DNA of 63,100 bases from Actinomycetospora lutea (GCF_028737205.1 NZ_JAQZAL010000034.1:1-63100), one strand, 5' to 3'; numbered from the stretch's first letter, positions 1 through 10,835 are shown. Made by a program: numbers and translations. Notes: generated from the letters alone by a model not told the origin.

Positions 1-37
1 ACTGCTCGCGTCCACTGTGCATATCCCAACGACCACA

Positions 38-73
38 CACCCCACCCCACAGGCCTGTGGGGGTGGTGGGGTG
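38..73. other. Inverted repeat in the 23S-5S spacer
   Basis: A near-perfect palindrome centred on CACAGGCCTGTG, extended by C-rich and G-rich flanks, lies directly before the 5S gene. The G-rich right arm can also pair with the C-rich stretch just after the 5S gene (about 191-206). The region is therefore probably an rRNA processing stem of the RNase III type. No 23S sequence was recognised in the first 37 bases. Confidence 0.5.
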
Positions 74-192
74 TTCCGGTGGTCACAGCGGAGGGGAAAC
101 GCCCGGACCCATCCCGAACCCGGTAGCTAAGCCCTCCAGCGCCGATGGTACTGCGACCGACAGGTCGTGGGAGAGTAGGACACCGCCGGAAC
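73..192 (+). rRNA. rrf: 5S ribosomal RNA
   Basis: This is the complete 5S rRNA, about 120 nt, a component of the large ribosomal subunit. The acceptor-like helix GTTCCGGTGG pairs with CCGCCGGAAC at the end. The conserved segments CCCGGACCCATCCCGAACC and TGGGAGAGTAGGACACCGCC are present. It is presumably the last gene of an rRNA operon whose 16S and 23S genes lie before the window. Ends are set by helix pairing and may be off by one or two bases. Confidence 0.95.
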
Positions 193-247
193 ACCCGACC
201 ACCCCCACACCGGGGGACACACCCAGCACCACCCAGCACCACCCCCA

Positions 248-287
248 GAGGGGCGAGACTCCCACCCAGGAGCGCGCCCCTCTTTTC
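248..287 (+). terminator. Intrinsic terminator of the rRNA operon
   Basis: The arms GAGGGGCG (248-255) and CGCCCCTC (275-282) form an 8-bp stem around a loop of about 19 nt that holds a smaller CTCC/GGAG pairing. TTTT follows immediately. A U-run after a hairpin is unusual in such GC-rich DNA and fits the end of an rRNA operon. Confidence 0.8.
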
Positions 288-361
288 GTCTCTCCAGGTC
301 CGTCGAACGGGCTCTGCTGCTACGGCGACCGGCCCAGGAATGGCGCGGAGTCCGCGACGGT

Positions 362-370
362 TTGTCCACA
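362..370 (+). promoter_or_regulatory. Candidate DnaA box upstream of ssb
   Basis: TTGTCCACA is an exact match to the actinobacterial DnaA-box consensus as remembered. A weaker relative, CCATCCACA, lies at 381-389. Both fall in the roughly 200-bp non-coding stretch between the rRNA terminator and ssb, so DnaA could influence ssb expression. A single perfect 9-mer can occur by chance. Confidence 0.4.
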
Positions 371-485
371 CCGCATCGCGCCATCCACAGCGCGTCGTCC
401 GACGCTCACACTTCCCGTCGTGTCACCGGGAGGCTTTCCCCGCGGGCCGAGGAATCGCCTCGGCGCGGAGCGAGCGGAGTGCAAC

Positions 486-1109
486 GTGAACGAGACGATG
501 GTGACGGTGACGGGCAACGTCGCCGGCGACGTCATCACCAAGCGAGTGGGCGCCAACCAGGAGCACCTCCTCGTGACCTTTCGGGTCGCGAGCTCGGAGC
601 GCCGCTACGACAAGGCGTCCGACACCTGGGTCGACGGCGATCGCTTCACTGCGTCGGTGAACTGCTGGCGGCGGCTCGCCGACGGCGCGCGGCTGCTCGT
701 CAAGGGCGATCCCGTGGTCGTGACGGGGCGTCTGTCGGTGCGCGAGTACGAGGTCGAGGGCGTGCGGCGCTACATGACCGAGATCAGCGCCACGGCGGTC
801 GGTCCCGACCTCGGGCGGTGCACCGCCACCGTCAACCCTTGGCGCAGCGCAGCGGTGGAGGGCACCGAGACCGTCCCCGCCCAGCCGGGCGGGACCGACG
901 GAGGGCGGGCGGCCGACGTCGAGATGACCGGTGGCACCGAGGGTGCTCCCGGGCCGGCAGGCCCGCCCGTGGAGCCCGCGCACCAGCTGGGCGATGGTGA
1001 GGTCGGGGCGCCGACGGAGGTCGAGGACGCGGCCGCGGAGGGGGCAACGGTGACCGGCATCGCGGCGGGCGAGCGGCGCCGGACGAGCGCCGGGCGCGCG
1101 AGCGCGTGA
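486..1109 (+). CDS. ssb: Single-stranded DNA-binding protein, SSB-like
   Basis: The 207-residue protein binds single-stranded DNA in replication, recombination or repair. Residues 1 to about 115 form an OB fold typical of SSB (MVTVTGNVAGDV, a VTFRVASSERRYD strand, FTASVNCWRRLA, GDPVVVTGRLSVREYE). The tail is low-complexity Gly/Pro/Glu and lacks the usual acidic DDIPF-type tip, so this is probably an accessory SSB and not the main one. GTG 486 was chosen because GGAG at 476-479 is well spaced; ATG 498 is an alternative. The order ssb-ettA-gdh matches Rv2478c-Rv2477c-Rv2476c of M. tuberculosis (from memory). Confidence 0.85.
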   Translation: MNETMVTVTGNVAGDVITKRVGANQEHLLVTFRVASSERRYDKASDTWVDGDRFTASVNCWRRLADGARLLVKGDPVVVTGRLSVREYEVEGVRRYMTEISATAVGPDLGRCTATVNPWRSAAVEGTETVPAQPGGTDGGRAADVEMTGGTEGAPGPAGPPVEPAHQLGDGEVGAPTEVEDAAAEGATVTGIAAGERRRTSAGRASA

Positions 1110-1146
1110 ACCGCCCCGGGGCCGGTGGGCGCCGAGTCGCGGCAAC

Positions 1147-1152
1147 TACCAT
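1147..1152 (+). promoter_or_regulatory. -10 box for leaderless ettA
   Basis: TACCAT lies exactly 7 nt before the GTG start of ettA. That places the predicted transcription start on or next to the start codon, so the mRNA would have no leader. No convincing Shine-Dalgarno spacing exists there (GAGGG ends one base before the GTG). Confidence 0.45.
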
Positions 1153-1159
1153 CGAGGGC

Positions 1160-2836
<1,677 letters not shown>

Positions 2837-2849
2837 GGACCCGGACGCG

Positions 2850-5258
2850 GTGGACGGGTCGGCGCGGCAGCCCGCTGCCCAGGCGCTCAGTGCGGGAGCG
2901 ATCCTCGCGGTCGCCGAAGGCCTGCGGTGGACCGATCCGCAGCTGAGCGTCGCGCTGGCCGAGCACGTCGCGCGGTCGGCGGGGGACGACGCCGACGCGC
3001 GGGGTGCGGCCGAGCGCTCGGCGGTGCTCGCACTCGGGCAGTCGGACCACGCGGCCGCGGTGATCCTGCGCGCCGTGCCGCTCCTGCACGACGCCGAGCG
3101 CGAGGCGCGCGCCACCGATGCGGCGCTGCTGCGCTGCGAGCTGGCCCTCGCCGCGGTGCGCTGCGAAGAGGTCGACGGCGCCGAGGCCCTGCTCGAACCG
3201 CTCGCCGCCGGCCGCGTGCTGCCCGAGACGGTGCGTGCGGACGCGCTGGTCGCCTGGGCAGCGGCGCGCGCCGCGCGGGGGGACGTCCCCGGCGTCGACG
3301 CGGCCGCCCGGCAGGTCGAGGACCTCCTCGGCGCGCCGACCGACGACGTCCGCCGGCTCACTGTGCAGCGGTCGCGGGCGCACGCGCGCCGCGCGGCCGG
3401 CGACGCGACGGACGCCCTCGCCGTGCTCCGCGACGCCACGACCGGCGAGGCGAGCGCCGAGAGCGGCCGGGCGACGGCCATGCTCGTCGCGGAGACGGTC
3501 GAGCTGCTCGCCGAACTCGGGCGCGTCGACGAGGCCCGGGAGGCGGGCGCGCCCGTTCTCGCGACGACCCCGCAGGCCACCACGGCGCTCCCGGTCGGCC
3601 GGGTGCGCAACACCCTCGCCCGCGTGTCCCTGACGGCCGGGGACCTCGACACCGCTGCACGGCTGGCCCGCGAGGCGGAGTCCGACCTTCTGGCCCACGG
3701 TCACGAGGCCCCGGCAGCCGAGGCCGTGGAGGTGCTCGCCGACGTCGCCGCGCGCCGGGGCGAGAGCCGCGAGGCGCTCGACGAGCTGCGGCGCGCGCAC
3801 GCCCACGCGACCGCGGCGCGCGAGGAGACGACCCGGGCCCGGATCGCCCTGGCCGTCGCCCTCGCGCGGGCCGAGGAGCCGCCGCCGGCGAGCGACGAGC
3901 CCGCCCCGGCTCCGGAGGAGCCCGCCGAGGTGCCCCCTGCCGCCGACCCTGATCCGCTGGCCGCCGTCCGTGCCTCGCTGGCCGCCCTGGACGTCCCGGG
4001 TGAGGCGAGCGGCCCCTCGCCCGCCGACCTGTTGAGCGCGGCGCTCGCCGCGACGGAGCTCGGCTCGTTCGAGGACCTCACGTCGCCGCAGGGGACGGAG
4101 GCCACCGCCGGTAGCGCCGAGGCGCCGCCCGCCGCGCCGGAGCAGGAGCCGGCGCCACGCCGGCGACGGACGCGGTACCGCGACGAGGAGGACCCGGGCG
4201 CCGCGCTCGCCGCGGCCCTGGCCGCCGCGCGCCAGGGAGGCATCGGGGCGTTCGCGACGGCCGCGGAGCCGACCCCGAACGGTGACCAGCCCCAGCACGG
4301 GGCGCGGGACGACGCGCACCCTGACCCGTGGGGCAGCGCCCGGGACGCCGGCAGCGACGACGGCGCGGCGGAGACCCGCAGCCGGCGTCTCGCCCGGGCC
4401 CGCGCCCGGTGGGAGACGAGCGACCCGCTCCTGCCGCCGCGGCGCCCGGAGGCGGCGATCGGCGACGGGACCGCGCCCGACGGGACGGGCGAGCAGGCCG
4501 GCGACGACCGACGGGGACGGCCCGACCGCCCCGCCGAGCAGCATCACGCGGCCCACGGCGAGCGGCACCACCGGCACCGGGCCCCGCCGGAGAAGTCCGC
4601 CGACGGGGGCGGAGCCGGCGCGCCCGACCACGACCCCGCGGCCGGCGGCCTCCAGGTCGGGCCCGGCGGGCCCAGTCGGTTCGGCGATGTCGGCGGGTCC
4701 AGCGGAATCGGCGGGGCTGGCTTGCTCGGCGAGGATCGCGAGGCGGGGCGCAACGGTCACGGCGCGGTGGGCGGCGGGCAGGTCATGCGCGACGCCGCCC
4801 GCCCGATCACTCCTCGCGACGACGGCCCCGCGCGCGCCGTCCACGCCGTGGCCACGGGCAACGGGCACGTCCCGGCGGAGCCGACGGGCACGGACACCCG
4901 GCGGGACGAGGAGCCGGTGACGGTCGCCGGACGCCGGGGCGACGCGCTGGGTACCGTCCACGGCACCTCGACCGCCGACGACGACGAGTACCGCCGCGAG
5001 CTGGCGCTGACGCTGGTCGACCTGCTCAGCGAGTACGAGGACGCCGCGCCGCCGCCCCCCGTGGCCGGGAGAACGGCGGCCACGAGCGCGGGTCCCCGGG
5101 CCGACGCGACGCCGCCGGCGCACAGCAGCCGCACCGGGGTGCCGTCGGCTCGGCGGGCGGACGACTCCGGCCCCCGCCTGGCCGACCTGCTCGCCGACGC
5201 CATGGACGCCTACCACTCCGCCGACCCCGGCGCGCACGACCGCGGCGCCCGGCGCTGA
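2850..5258 (+). CDS. TPR-like helical protein with long disordered Ala/Pro/Gly-rich tail
   Basis: This 802-residue protein is of unknown function. Residues 1 to about 345 are Ala/Glu/Leu-rich helical hairpins with a TPR-like rhythm, for example ARLAREAESDLLAHGHEAPA and ALDELRRAHAHATAAREE, which suggests a protein-interaction scaffold. Residues about 350-740 are low-complexity Pro/Ala/Gly/Asp sequence with arginine patches. Two short predicted helices close the chain (EYRRELALTLVDLLSEYED and RLADLLADAMDAYHS). There is no signal peptide or membrane span. It starts 13 nt after ettA, so translation coupling and a link to EttA or ribosome function is an inference. The terminal helices look like a conserved docking element. 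Confidence 0.7.
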   Translation: MDGSARQPAAQALSAGAILAVAEGLRWTDPQLSVALAEHVARSAGDDADARGAAERSAVLALGQSDHAAAVILRAVPLLHDAEREARATDAALLRCELALAAVRCEEVDGAEALLEPLAAGRVLPETVRADALVAWAAARAARGDVPGVDAAARQVEDLLGAPTDDVRRLTVQRSRAHARRAAGDATDALAVLRDATTGEASAESGRATAMLVAETVELLAELGRVDEAREAGAPVLATTPQATTALPVGRVRNTLARVSLTAGDLDTAARLAREAESDLLAHGHEAPAAEAVEVLADVAARRGESREALDELRRAHAHATAAREETTRARIALAVALARAEEPPPASDEPAPAPEEPAEVPPAADPDPLAAVRASLAALDVPGEASGPSPADLLSAALAATELGSFEDLTSPQGTEATAGSAEAPPAAPEQEPAPRRRRTRYRDEEDPGAALAAALAAARQGGIGAFATAAEPTPNGDQPQHGARDDAHPDPWGSARDAGSDDGAAETRSRRLARARARWETSDPLLPPRRPEAAIGDGTAPDGTGEQAGDDRRGRPDRPAEQHHAAHGERHHRHRAPPEKSADGGGAGAPDHDPAAGGLQVGPGGPSRFGDVGGSSGIGGAGLLGEDREAGRNGHGAVGGGQVMRDAARPITPRDDGPARAVHAVATGNGHVPAEPTGTDTRRDEEPVTVAGRRGDALGTVHGTSTADDDEYRRELALTLVDLLSEYEDAAPPPPVAGRTAATSAGPRADATPPAHSSRTGVPSARRADDSGPRLADLLADAMDAYHSADPGAHDRGARR

Positions 5259-5326
5259 CCGTCGCCACCCGCGGATCGGTGCCGTGACCCCGACGTCCGG
5301 ACGGCGGCGGACCGCAAGCGGATCGT

Positions 5327-5332
5327 TATGGT
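5327..5332 (+). promoter_or_regulatory. -10 box for the gdh leader ORF
   Basis: TATGGT lies 7 nt before the GTG at 5340, the same spacing seen at other predicted leaderless starts in this window. It would launch a transcript whose first codon begins the 27-codon ORF overlapping gdh. Confidence 0.4.
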
Positions 5333-5339
5333 GGCGGAC

Positions 5340-5423
5340 GTGGACGCCCGGAGGAACGGCGACGATCCCCAGGCCGTGCGGGTAGCGGCCCGACGGCTTC
5401 GCGGACACGGGGGCGTGGCATGA
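5340..5423 (+). CDS. Putative 27-codon leaderless upstream ORF coupled to gdh
   Basis: The ORF reads VDARRNGDDPQAVRVAARRL followed by RGHGGVA and a TGA stop. The stop overlaps the ATG of the glutamate dehydrogenase gene as ATGA. It opens 7 nt after a TATGGT -10 box, so it could be translated from a leaderless mRNA and hand ribosomes to gdh. Six of 27 residues are arginine. Whether it is a sensing leader peptide or only a coupling device cannot be told from sequence. Its protein product may have no function of its own. Confidence 0.4.
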   Translation: MDARRNGDDPQAVRVAARRLRGHGGVA

Positions 5424-8400
5424 CGACGGGCACGCAGCCGGTCGCCACGCACGCCTCCGTGGACGGGTGGCCCGCCGACCGGGGGCGACTGCGCACGGTG
5501 GCCGCGGACCACAGCCCGCCGGACTCGGCGCTGGGTGAGCTCGCGATCGCCTACTTCGACCGCGTCCCCGACGGCGAGCTCGTCGCGGACCCGAAGGACG
5601 CGCTCGCCACGGTGCGCGCCCACCGCAGCCTCGCGCGGCTGCGGGTGCCGGGGAAGCCGGTGACGGCGGTGCTCGACACCCCGGGCTCGGCGGGGCGGAT
5701 CTCGGTGCTCGTCGTCACCGACGACATGCCGTTCCTCATCGACTCGGTGCTCGCCGAGCTCGACCGCACCGGGGCGAGCGTGCACCGCGTCGTGCACCCC
5801 GTGGTGGTCGTGCGCCGCGACGTGCGGGGCGAGCTGCTCGACATCCTCCCGCTCGCCGACCCCGCGGCCCCGCCGCCGGGCACGGTCGCGGAGTCGTGGA
5901 TGAACATCGAGCTCGGCGACCTCCCGGGTTCCGACCCGGCGCGTGACCTGGCCGCCGACCTGCACGCACGGCTCTCGAGCGTGCTCACCGACGTGCGCGA
6001 GGTCGTCGAGGACGGCGACCGGATGAACTCCACGGCCCGGGCCCTGGCCGACGAGCTGGACGGCGCGGGCGGGAACGCCGAGACCGCGGACACCGTCGCG
6101 CTGCTGCGCTGGTTCGCGCAGGGCAACCTGATCATGCTGGGGTACCGGCGCCAGGAGCTCGTCGACACCCCGGAGGGGCCGGCGCTGCGCGGCGTCCTCG
6201 CGACCGGGCTGGGCGTGCTGCGGCGCGACAGTCTGGTCGCCCGCACGCTCACGGCGAGCCCGGACAGCGTCAGCCCGGCCGGCACCGGCGGCGACACGAC
6301 GTCACGGCGCCTGCTCGTGCTGACCCGCGCGAGCGCGCGCTCGACCGTGCACCGCCCCGAGCACCCCCTCTACGTCGGCGTGAGCATCTTCGACGAGGAC
6401 GGCCGGCTGGTCGGCGAGCACCGGTTCCTCGGCATCCTGACGGTCGCCGCGCGCCACGCCGACGTGCTCGGCATCCCGGTGGTCTCGCGCCGGGTGCAGG
6501 AGGTCGTCGCCGAGGCCGGGCTGCCCGTCGACTCGTGGTCGGGGCAGCGGCTGCTCGAGGTGCTGCAGACCTACCCGCGTGCCGAGCTGCTGTGCACCGA
6601 CCGCGCGTCGCTGGAGGCGACGGCCACCGGCGTGCTCGACCTCGCCGAGCGCCGCCGGGTCCGGCTGTTCCTGCGCCGCGACCCGTTCGGTCGCTACTTC
6701 TCCTGCATGATCTATCTGCCGCGCGACCGGTACACCACCGCGGCGCGCCTGCGGATGCAGGACGTCCTGATGCAGGAGCTGCGCGGGACCGACCTCGAGC
6801 ACACGGCGCGGGTCACCGAGGACCAGCTCGCGCTGCTGCACGTCACGGTGCACACCGGGCGCGAGGACCCGGTGACCCCCGACCTCGACACGCTCACCGA
6901 CGACCTGGCCGAGGCCGCCCGCACGTGGTCGGACCGCCTGCGCGAGGCGGCCAGCGGCGAGGAGCGGGCGGTCATCGCGGCGATCGGGGAGCCGTTCGCC
7001 GAGGCCTACAAGGAGGACTTCGGGCCGGAGCGCGGGCTCCTGGACCTGCGGGTGCTCGAGGGCCTGACCCCGGGCGACACCCACGGCGGGGACGGCATGG
7101 ACCGCGACACCGCCGTCCGGCTCTACCGCCCCACCCACCCCGAGGCCGGCGACCGGCGCCTCAAGCTCTACCTCGCGGGGCGGCGCGCGACGTTGTCGTC
7201 GGTGCTGCCGGCGCTGCAGTCGCTGGGCGTGGTCGTCGTCGACGAGCGGCCCTACGGCGTGACCCGCGGCGACGGCGTCGCGTGCTGGATCAACGACTTC
7301 GGCCTGCGGCTCAGTGCGACCGAGGGCGCCGAGGCGGTGCCGCCGGGCACCGAGCACGACTTCACCGAGCGGTTCGCCGAGGCGTTCGACGCCGTGTGGA
7401 GCGGGCTGGCCGGCGCCGACGGGTACAACGCGCTCGTCGTGCACGCGGGACTGACCTGGCGCCAGGCCGCGGTGCTGCGGGCGTTCTCGCGCTACCTGCG
7501 CCAGATCGGCAACGCCTACGGGCAGAGCTACATCACCGACGTCGTGTGCGCGCACCGCGACGTCGCGGTCGGGCTCGTCGAGCTGTTCGAGGCCCGCTTC
7601 GACCCCGCCCTCGACGAGGACGAGCGGGAGCACCGGGTTGCCGAGGTCGATGGCCGCCTCACGACGGCGATCGCCGAGGTGACGAGCCTCGATGCGGACC
7701 GGATCCTGCGCTCGCTGCTCGGGGTGGTCCGCGCGGTGCTGCGCACCAACTACTTCCGCCGTGACGAGCACGGCGCGCCGCGGCGATTCCTCGCGCTCAA
7801 GCTCGACCCCGCGCAGGTGCCGGGGGTCCCGGAGCCGGCACCCGCGATCGAGACCTTCGTCTACTCGGCCCGCGTCGAGGGCGTCCACCTGCGCTTCGGC
7901 GACATCGCGCGCGGCGGTCTGCGCTGGTCGGACCGCCTGCAGGACTACCGCACCGAGATCCTCGGGCTGGTGAAGGCGCAGGCCGTGAAGAACGCGGTGA
8001 TCGTCCCGGTGGGCGCCAAGGGCGGGTTCGTCGTGAAGCACCCGCCGGCCCCGACCGGCGACGCCGCCGCCGACCGCGACGCCACCCGCGCCGAGGGCGT
8101 CACCTGCTACCGGATGTTCATCTCCGGGCTCCTCGACCTCGTCGACAACCGGGCCGGGCACGCCGCCCAGTCGGCGATCCGCACCCCGGCGGACGTCGTG
8201 CGCTACGACGGCGACGACCCCTACCTCGTCGTCGCGGCAGACAAGGGCACGGCGACGTTCTCCGACATCGCCAACGGGGTCGCGTTCGACTACGGGTTCT
8301 GGCTGGGCGACGCGTTCGCCTCCGGCGGCTCGGTGGGCTACGACCACAAGGCCATGGGCATCACCGCCCGCGGCGCGTGGGAGTCGGTGCGCCGCCACTT

Positions 8401-10375
8401 CCGCGAGCTCGGGCGCGACGTCGCGAGCGACGAGGTCACCGTCGTCGGCGTCGGCGACATGTCCGGCGACGTCTTCGGCAACGGGATGCTGCTCTCCGAG
8501 CACCTCAGGATCGTCGCCGCGTTCGACCACCGGCACGTCTTCCTCGACCCCGACCCGGACCCGGCGGTCTCGTTCGCCGAGCGCAGCCGCCTGTTCGGGC
8601 TGCCGCGCTCGTCGTGGGCGGACTACGACGAGTCGCTGATCAGCGAGGGCGGCGGGGTGTTCCCCAGGACGATGAAGGCGATCCCGGTGTCGCCGCGCGC
8701 CGCGGAGGTGCTCGGGATCGAGGCGGGCGAGCTCGACCCGCCGTCGCTCGTGCGCGCCGTGCTGCGCGCGCCGGCGGACCTGCTGTGGAACGGCGGCATT
8801 GGCACCTACGTCAAGGCGTCGACCGAGACCCACGCCGACGTCGGGGACAAGAGCAACGACGCCGTGCGTGTCGACGGCGACGAGCTGCGCGTGGCGGTGG
8901 TGGGCGAGGGCGGCAACCTGGGCCTGACCCAGCGGGGGCGCATCGAGTACGCGCGCCGCGGCGGCAAGGTCAACACCGACGCGATCGACAACAGCGCGGG
9001 CGTCGACTGCTCCGACCACGAGGTCAACATCAAGATCCTGCTGGACTCGCTGGTCGAGCGCGGGGAGCTGGCGCCGACCGAGCGCGACGAGCAGATCGCC
9101 GCCACCACCGACGAGGTCGCCGACCTCGTGCTCGTCGACAACGTCAGCCAGAACGAGGTCCTGGGGGTGTCGCGGGCGCACGCGGCGCCGATGGCCCACG
9201 TGCAGGAGTCGCTGGTCGACGACCTCGAGGCGCGCGGCCGGCTCGACCGCGAGCTCGACGTCCTGCCCAGCACCGAGGAGTTCGCGGCCCGGCAGGCGGC
9301 GGGGGAGGGCCTGTCGAGCCCGGAGCTCTCGACGCTCATGGCGCACGTCAAGCTCGACCTCACCGACGCCCTCGCGGCGTCCGAGGTGCCCGACCTCGAG
9401 GTGTTCACGCGACGCCTGCCGTCCTACTTCCCGGCGGTGTTCGCCGAGCGCTACCCGGAGGCGGTGGCGGCGCACCCGCTGCGCCGCCAGATCGTCACGA
9501 CCATGCTGTCGAACGCCGTGGTCGACGGCGGTGGGCTGACGTACGTGCACCGCCTCGGCCAGGAGGTGGCGGCGACGCCGGGCGACGCGGTGCGCGCGTA
9601 CCACGTCGCCACCACGGTGTTCGGGCTCGACGTGCTCGCCGACGACATCGCGGCGGGGGACCGGACGCTGGCCACCCTCGTCGCCGACCGGCTCACCCTC
9701 GCCTCGCGCCGGCAGCTCGACCGCGCCGCGCGCTGGTTCCTCACGCACCGCCCGCAGCCGCTGGCGATCGGCGCCGAGGTCGCGCGCTTCTCGCCGTGGG
9801 TGGCGCAGCTGGCCCCGCGGGTGCCGGAGCTGCTGCGGGGCCGTGAGGCCGAGGGCCTCGCCGAGCACACGCAGGCGTTCGTGGACGAGGGCGCGCCGGT
9901 CGACCTCGCCCGGCGCGCCGTCGGCGGCCTCTACGCCTTCGGCCTGCTCGACGTCGTCGAGATCGCCGAGTTCGCCGAGCGGGAGCGGGGCGGGCTGCGC
10001 GCGGACGACGGCGAGGTCACCGACGACGAGATGTTCGCGGTCGCCGAGCTGTACTACGCGCTCTCCGAGCACCTCGGCTTCGACGCCCTCCTGACCGCGG
10101 TCGCGGGGCTCGAGCGCTCCGACCGCTGGCACGCGCTCGCGCGGCTCTCCCTGCGCGACGAGCTCTACTCGTCCCTGCGCGCCATCACGCTCGACGTGCT
10201 CGCCGACACCGGGTTCGACGAGTCGGCGGACGAGAAGATCGAGCACTGGGAGCAGGCGAACGCGTCGCGGCTGATGCGGGCGCGCTCCGCGCTCGCCGAG
10301 ATCGCGAGGGTCGGTCGCGCGGACCTCGCGACGGTCTCGGTCGCCGCCCGCCAGATCCGCAGCATGGTCCGCTGA
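5420..10375 (+). CDS. gdh: NAD-specific glutamate dehydrogenase, large (about 180 kDa) type
   Basis: The enzyme (1651 aa) oxidatively deaminates L-glutamate to 2-oxoglutarate and ammonia with NAD+ in the cytosol, linking nitrogen and carbon metabolism. The length is that of the large bacterial GDH family (Bac_GDH). A long N-terminal regulatory region with ACT-like segments precedes the catalytic core, which shows RGGLRWSDR, EILGLVKAQAVKNAVIVPVG, AKGGFVVK and later GGNLGLTQRGRIEYA and NTDAIDNSAGVDCSDHEVN. ATG 5420 is the first in-frame start and carries GGGGG upstream; it overlaps the stop of a small upstream ORF. In mycobacteria this enzyme is controlled by the GarA FHA protein; that regulator is not in the window. 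Confidence 0.95.
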   Translation: MTTGTQPVATHASVDGWPADRGRLRTVAADHSPPDSALGELAIAYFDRVPDGELVADPKDALATVRAHRSLARLRVPGKPVTAVLDTPGSAGRISVLVVTDDMPFLIDSVLAELDRTGASVHRVVHPVVVVRRDVRGELLDILPLADPAAPPPGTVAESWMNIELGDLPGSDPARDLAADLHARLSSVLTDVREVVEDGDRMNSTARALADELDGAGGNAETADTVALLRWFAQGNLIMLGYRRQELVDTPEGPALRGVLATGLGVLRRDSLVARTLTASPDSVSPAGTGGDTTSRRLLVLTRASARSTVHRPEHPLYVGVSIFDEDGRLVGEHRFLGILTVAARHADVLGIPVVSRRVQEVVAEAGLPVDSWSGQRLLEVLQTYPRAELLCTDRASLEATATGVLDLAERRRVRLFLRRDPFGRYFSCMIYLPRDRYTTAARLRMQDVLMQELRGTDLEHTARVTEDQLALLHVTVHTGREDPVTPDLDTLTDDLAEAARTWSDRLREAASGEERAVIAAIGEPFAEAYKEDFGPERGLLDLRVLEGLTPGDTHGGDGMDRDTAVRLYRPTHPEAGDRRLKLYLAGRRATLSSVLPALQSLGVVVVDERPYGVTRGDGVACWINDFGLRLSATEGAEAVPPGTEHDFTERFAEAFDAVWSGLAGADGYNALVVHAGLTWRQAAVLRAFSRYLRQIGNAYGQSYITDVVCAHRDVAVGLVELFEARFDPALDEDEREHRVAEVDGRLTTAIAEVTSLDADRILRSLLGVVRAVLRTNYFRRDEHGAPRRFLALKLDPAQVPGVPEPAPAIETFVYSARVEGVHLRFGDIARGGLRWSDRLQDYRTEILGLVKAQAVKNAVIVPVGAKGGFVVKHPPAPTGDAAADRDATRAEGVTCYRMFISGLLDLVDNRAGHAAQSAIRTPADVVRYDGDDPYLVVAADKGTATFSDIANGVAFDYGFWLGDAFASGGSVGYDHKAMGITARGAWESVRRHFRELGRDVASDEVTVVGVGDMSGDVFGNGMLLSEHLRIVAAFDHRHVFLDPDPDPAVSFAERSRLFGLPRSSWADYDESLISEGGGVFPRTMKAIPVSPRAAEVLGIEAGELDPPSLVRAVLRAPADLLWNGGIGTYVKASTETHADVGDKSNDAVRVDGDELRVAVVGEGGNLGLTQRGRIEYARRGGKVNTDAIDNSAGVDCSDHEVNIKILLDSLVERGELAPTERDEQIAATTDEVADLVLVDNVSQNEVLGVSRAHAAPMAHVQESLVDDLEARGRLDRELDVLPSTEEFAARQAAGEGLSSPELSTLMAHVKLDLTDALAASEVPDLEVFTRRLPSYFPAVFAERYPEAVAAHPLRRQIVTTMLSNAVVDGGGLTYVHRLGQEVAATPGDAVRAYHVATTVFGLDVLADDIAAGDRTLATLVADRLTLASRRQLDRAARWFLTHRPQPLAIGAEVARFSPWVAQLAPRVPELLRGREAEGLAEHTQAFVDEGAPVDLARRAVGGLYAFGLLDVVEIAEFAERERGGLRADDGEVTDDEMFAVAELYYALSEHLGFDALLTAVAGLERSDRWHALARLSLRDELYSSLRAITLDVLADTGFDESADEKIEHWEQANASRLMRARSALAEIARVGRADLATVSVAARQIRSMVR

Positions 10376-10400
10376 CCCCACACCCTCCGGAGGCACACGC

Positions 10401-10835
10401 GTGGCGCCCTACGTCAACGACGTCGCGGTGCGCTGGTCCGACCAGGACGCCTACGGGCACGTCAACCACGCGCGCGTGGTGACGCTGCTCGAGGACGCCC
10501 GGACCGGCCTGCTCTTCGACGCCGCGGCCCGGGCGGGCGTCGCGGCCTTCGAGGCCGGCCTGCTCGTCGCCTCGCTCGAGGTCGCCTACAAGCGGCCGAT
10601 CGCGTGGAGCCCCGCCGGGGTGCGCGTGCTGATGACCGCCGAGGACGTGCGGGCCGCGTCGTTCCGCGTCGCCTACCGGCTGCTGCTGCCGGACGGCGAC
10701 GGCGACGGGTCCTTCGACGAGGCGAAGCCGGCGGTCACCGCCACCACCCAGCTCGTGCCCTACGACCTCGCCACCGAGCGGCCGCGGCGTCTCACCGGCG
10801 AGGAGCGGGAGTTCCTCGCGGGCTACACCGCGTGA
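10401..10835 (+). CDS. Acyl-CoA thioesterase, hotdog (4HBT) fold
   Basis: This cytosolic hotdog protein (144 aa) is predicted to hydrolyse acyl-CoA thioesters. The signature RWSDQDAYGHVNHARVVTLLEDAR carries the Asp and Asn-His typical of 4-hydroxybenzoyl-CoA thioesterase-like enzymes. GTG 10401 has a good ribosome site (GGAGG at 10389-10393). It lies 25 nt after gdh and its stop overlaps the next start as GTGA, so gdh, this gene and the next form one operon. The same neighbour (Rv2475c) follows gdh in M. tuberculosis, from memory. The substrate is unknown. Confidence 0.85.
   Translation: MAPYVNDVAVRWSDQDAYGHVNHARVVTLLEDARTGLLFDAAARAGVAAFEAGLLVASLEVAYKRPIAWSPAGVRVLMTAEDVRAASFRVAYRLLLPDGDGDGSFDEAKPAVTATTQLVPYDLATERPRRLTGEEREFLAGYTA

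Noticed and set aside
57..485. N-terminal extension of the ssb frame through the 5S rRNA
   Set aside because: It covers a structured rRNA and a terminator; ssb starts at 486 with a ribosome site.
6302..10396. Minus-strand ORF of 1364 codons opposite gdh
   Set aside because: The translation is a low-complexity Arg/Gly/Ala/Val/Asp mixture without any domain, and it mirrors the codon-position bias of the clear gdh gene.
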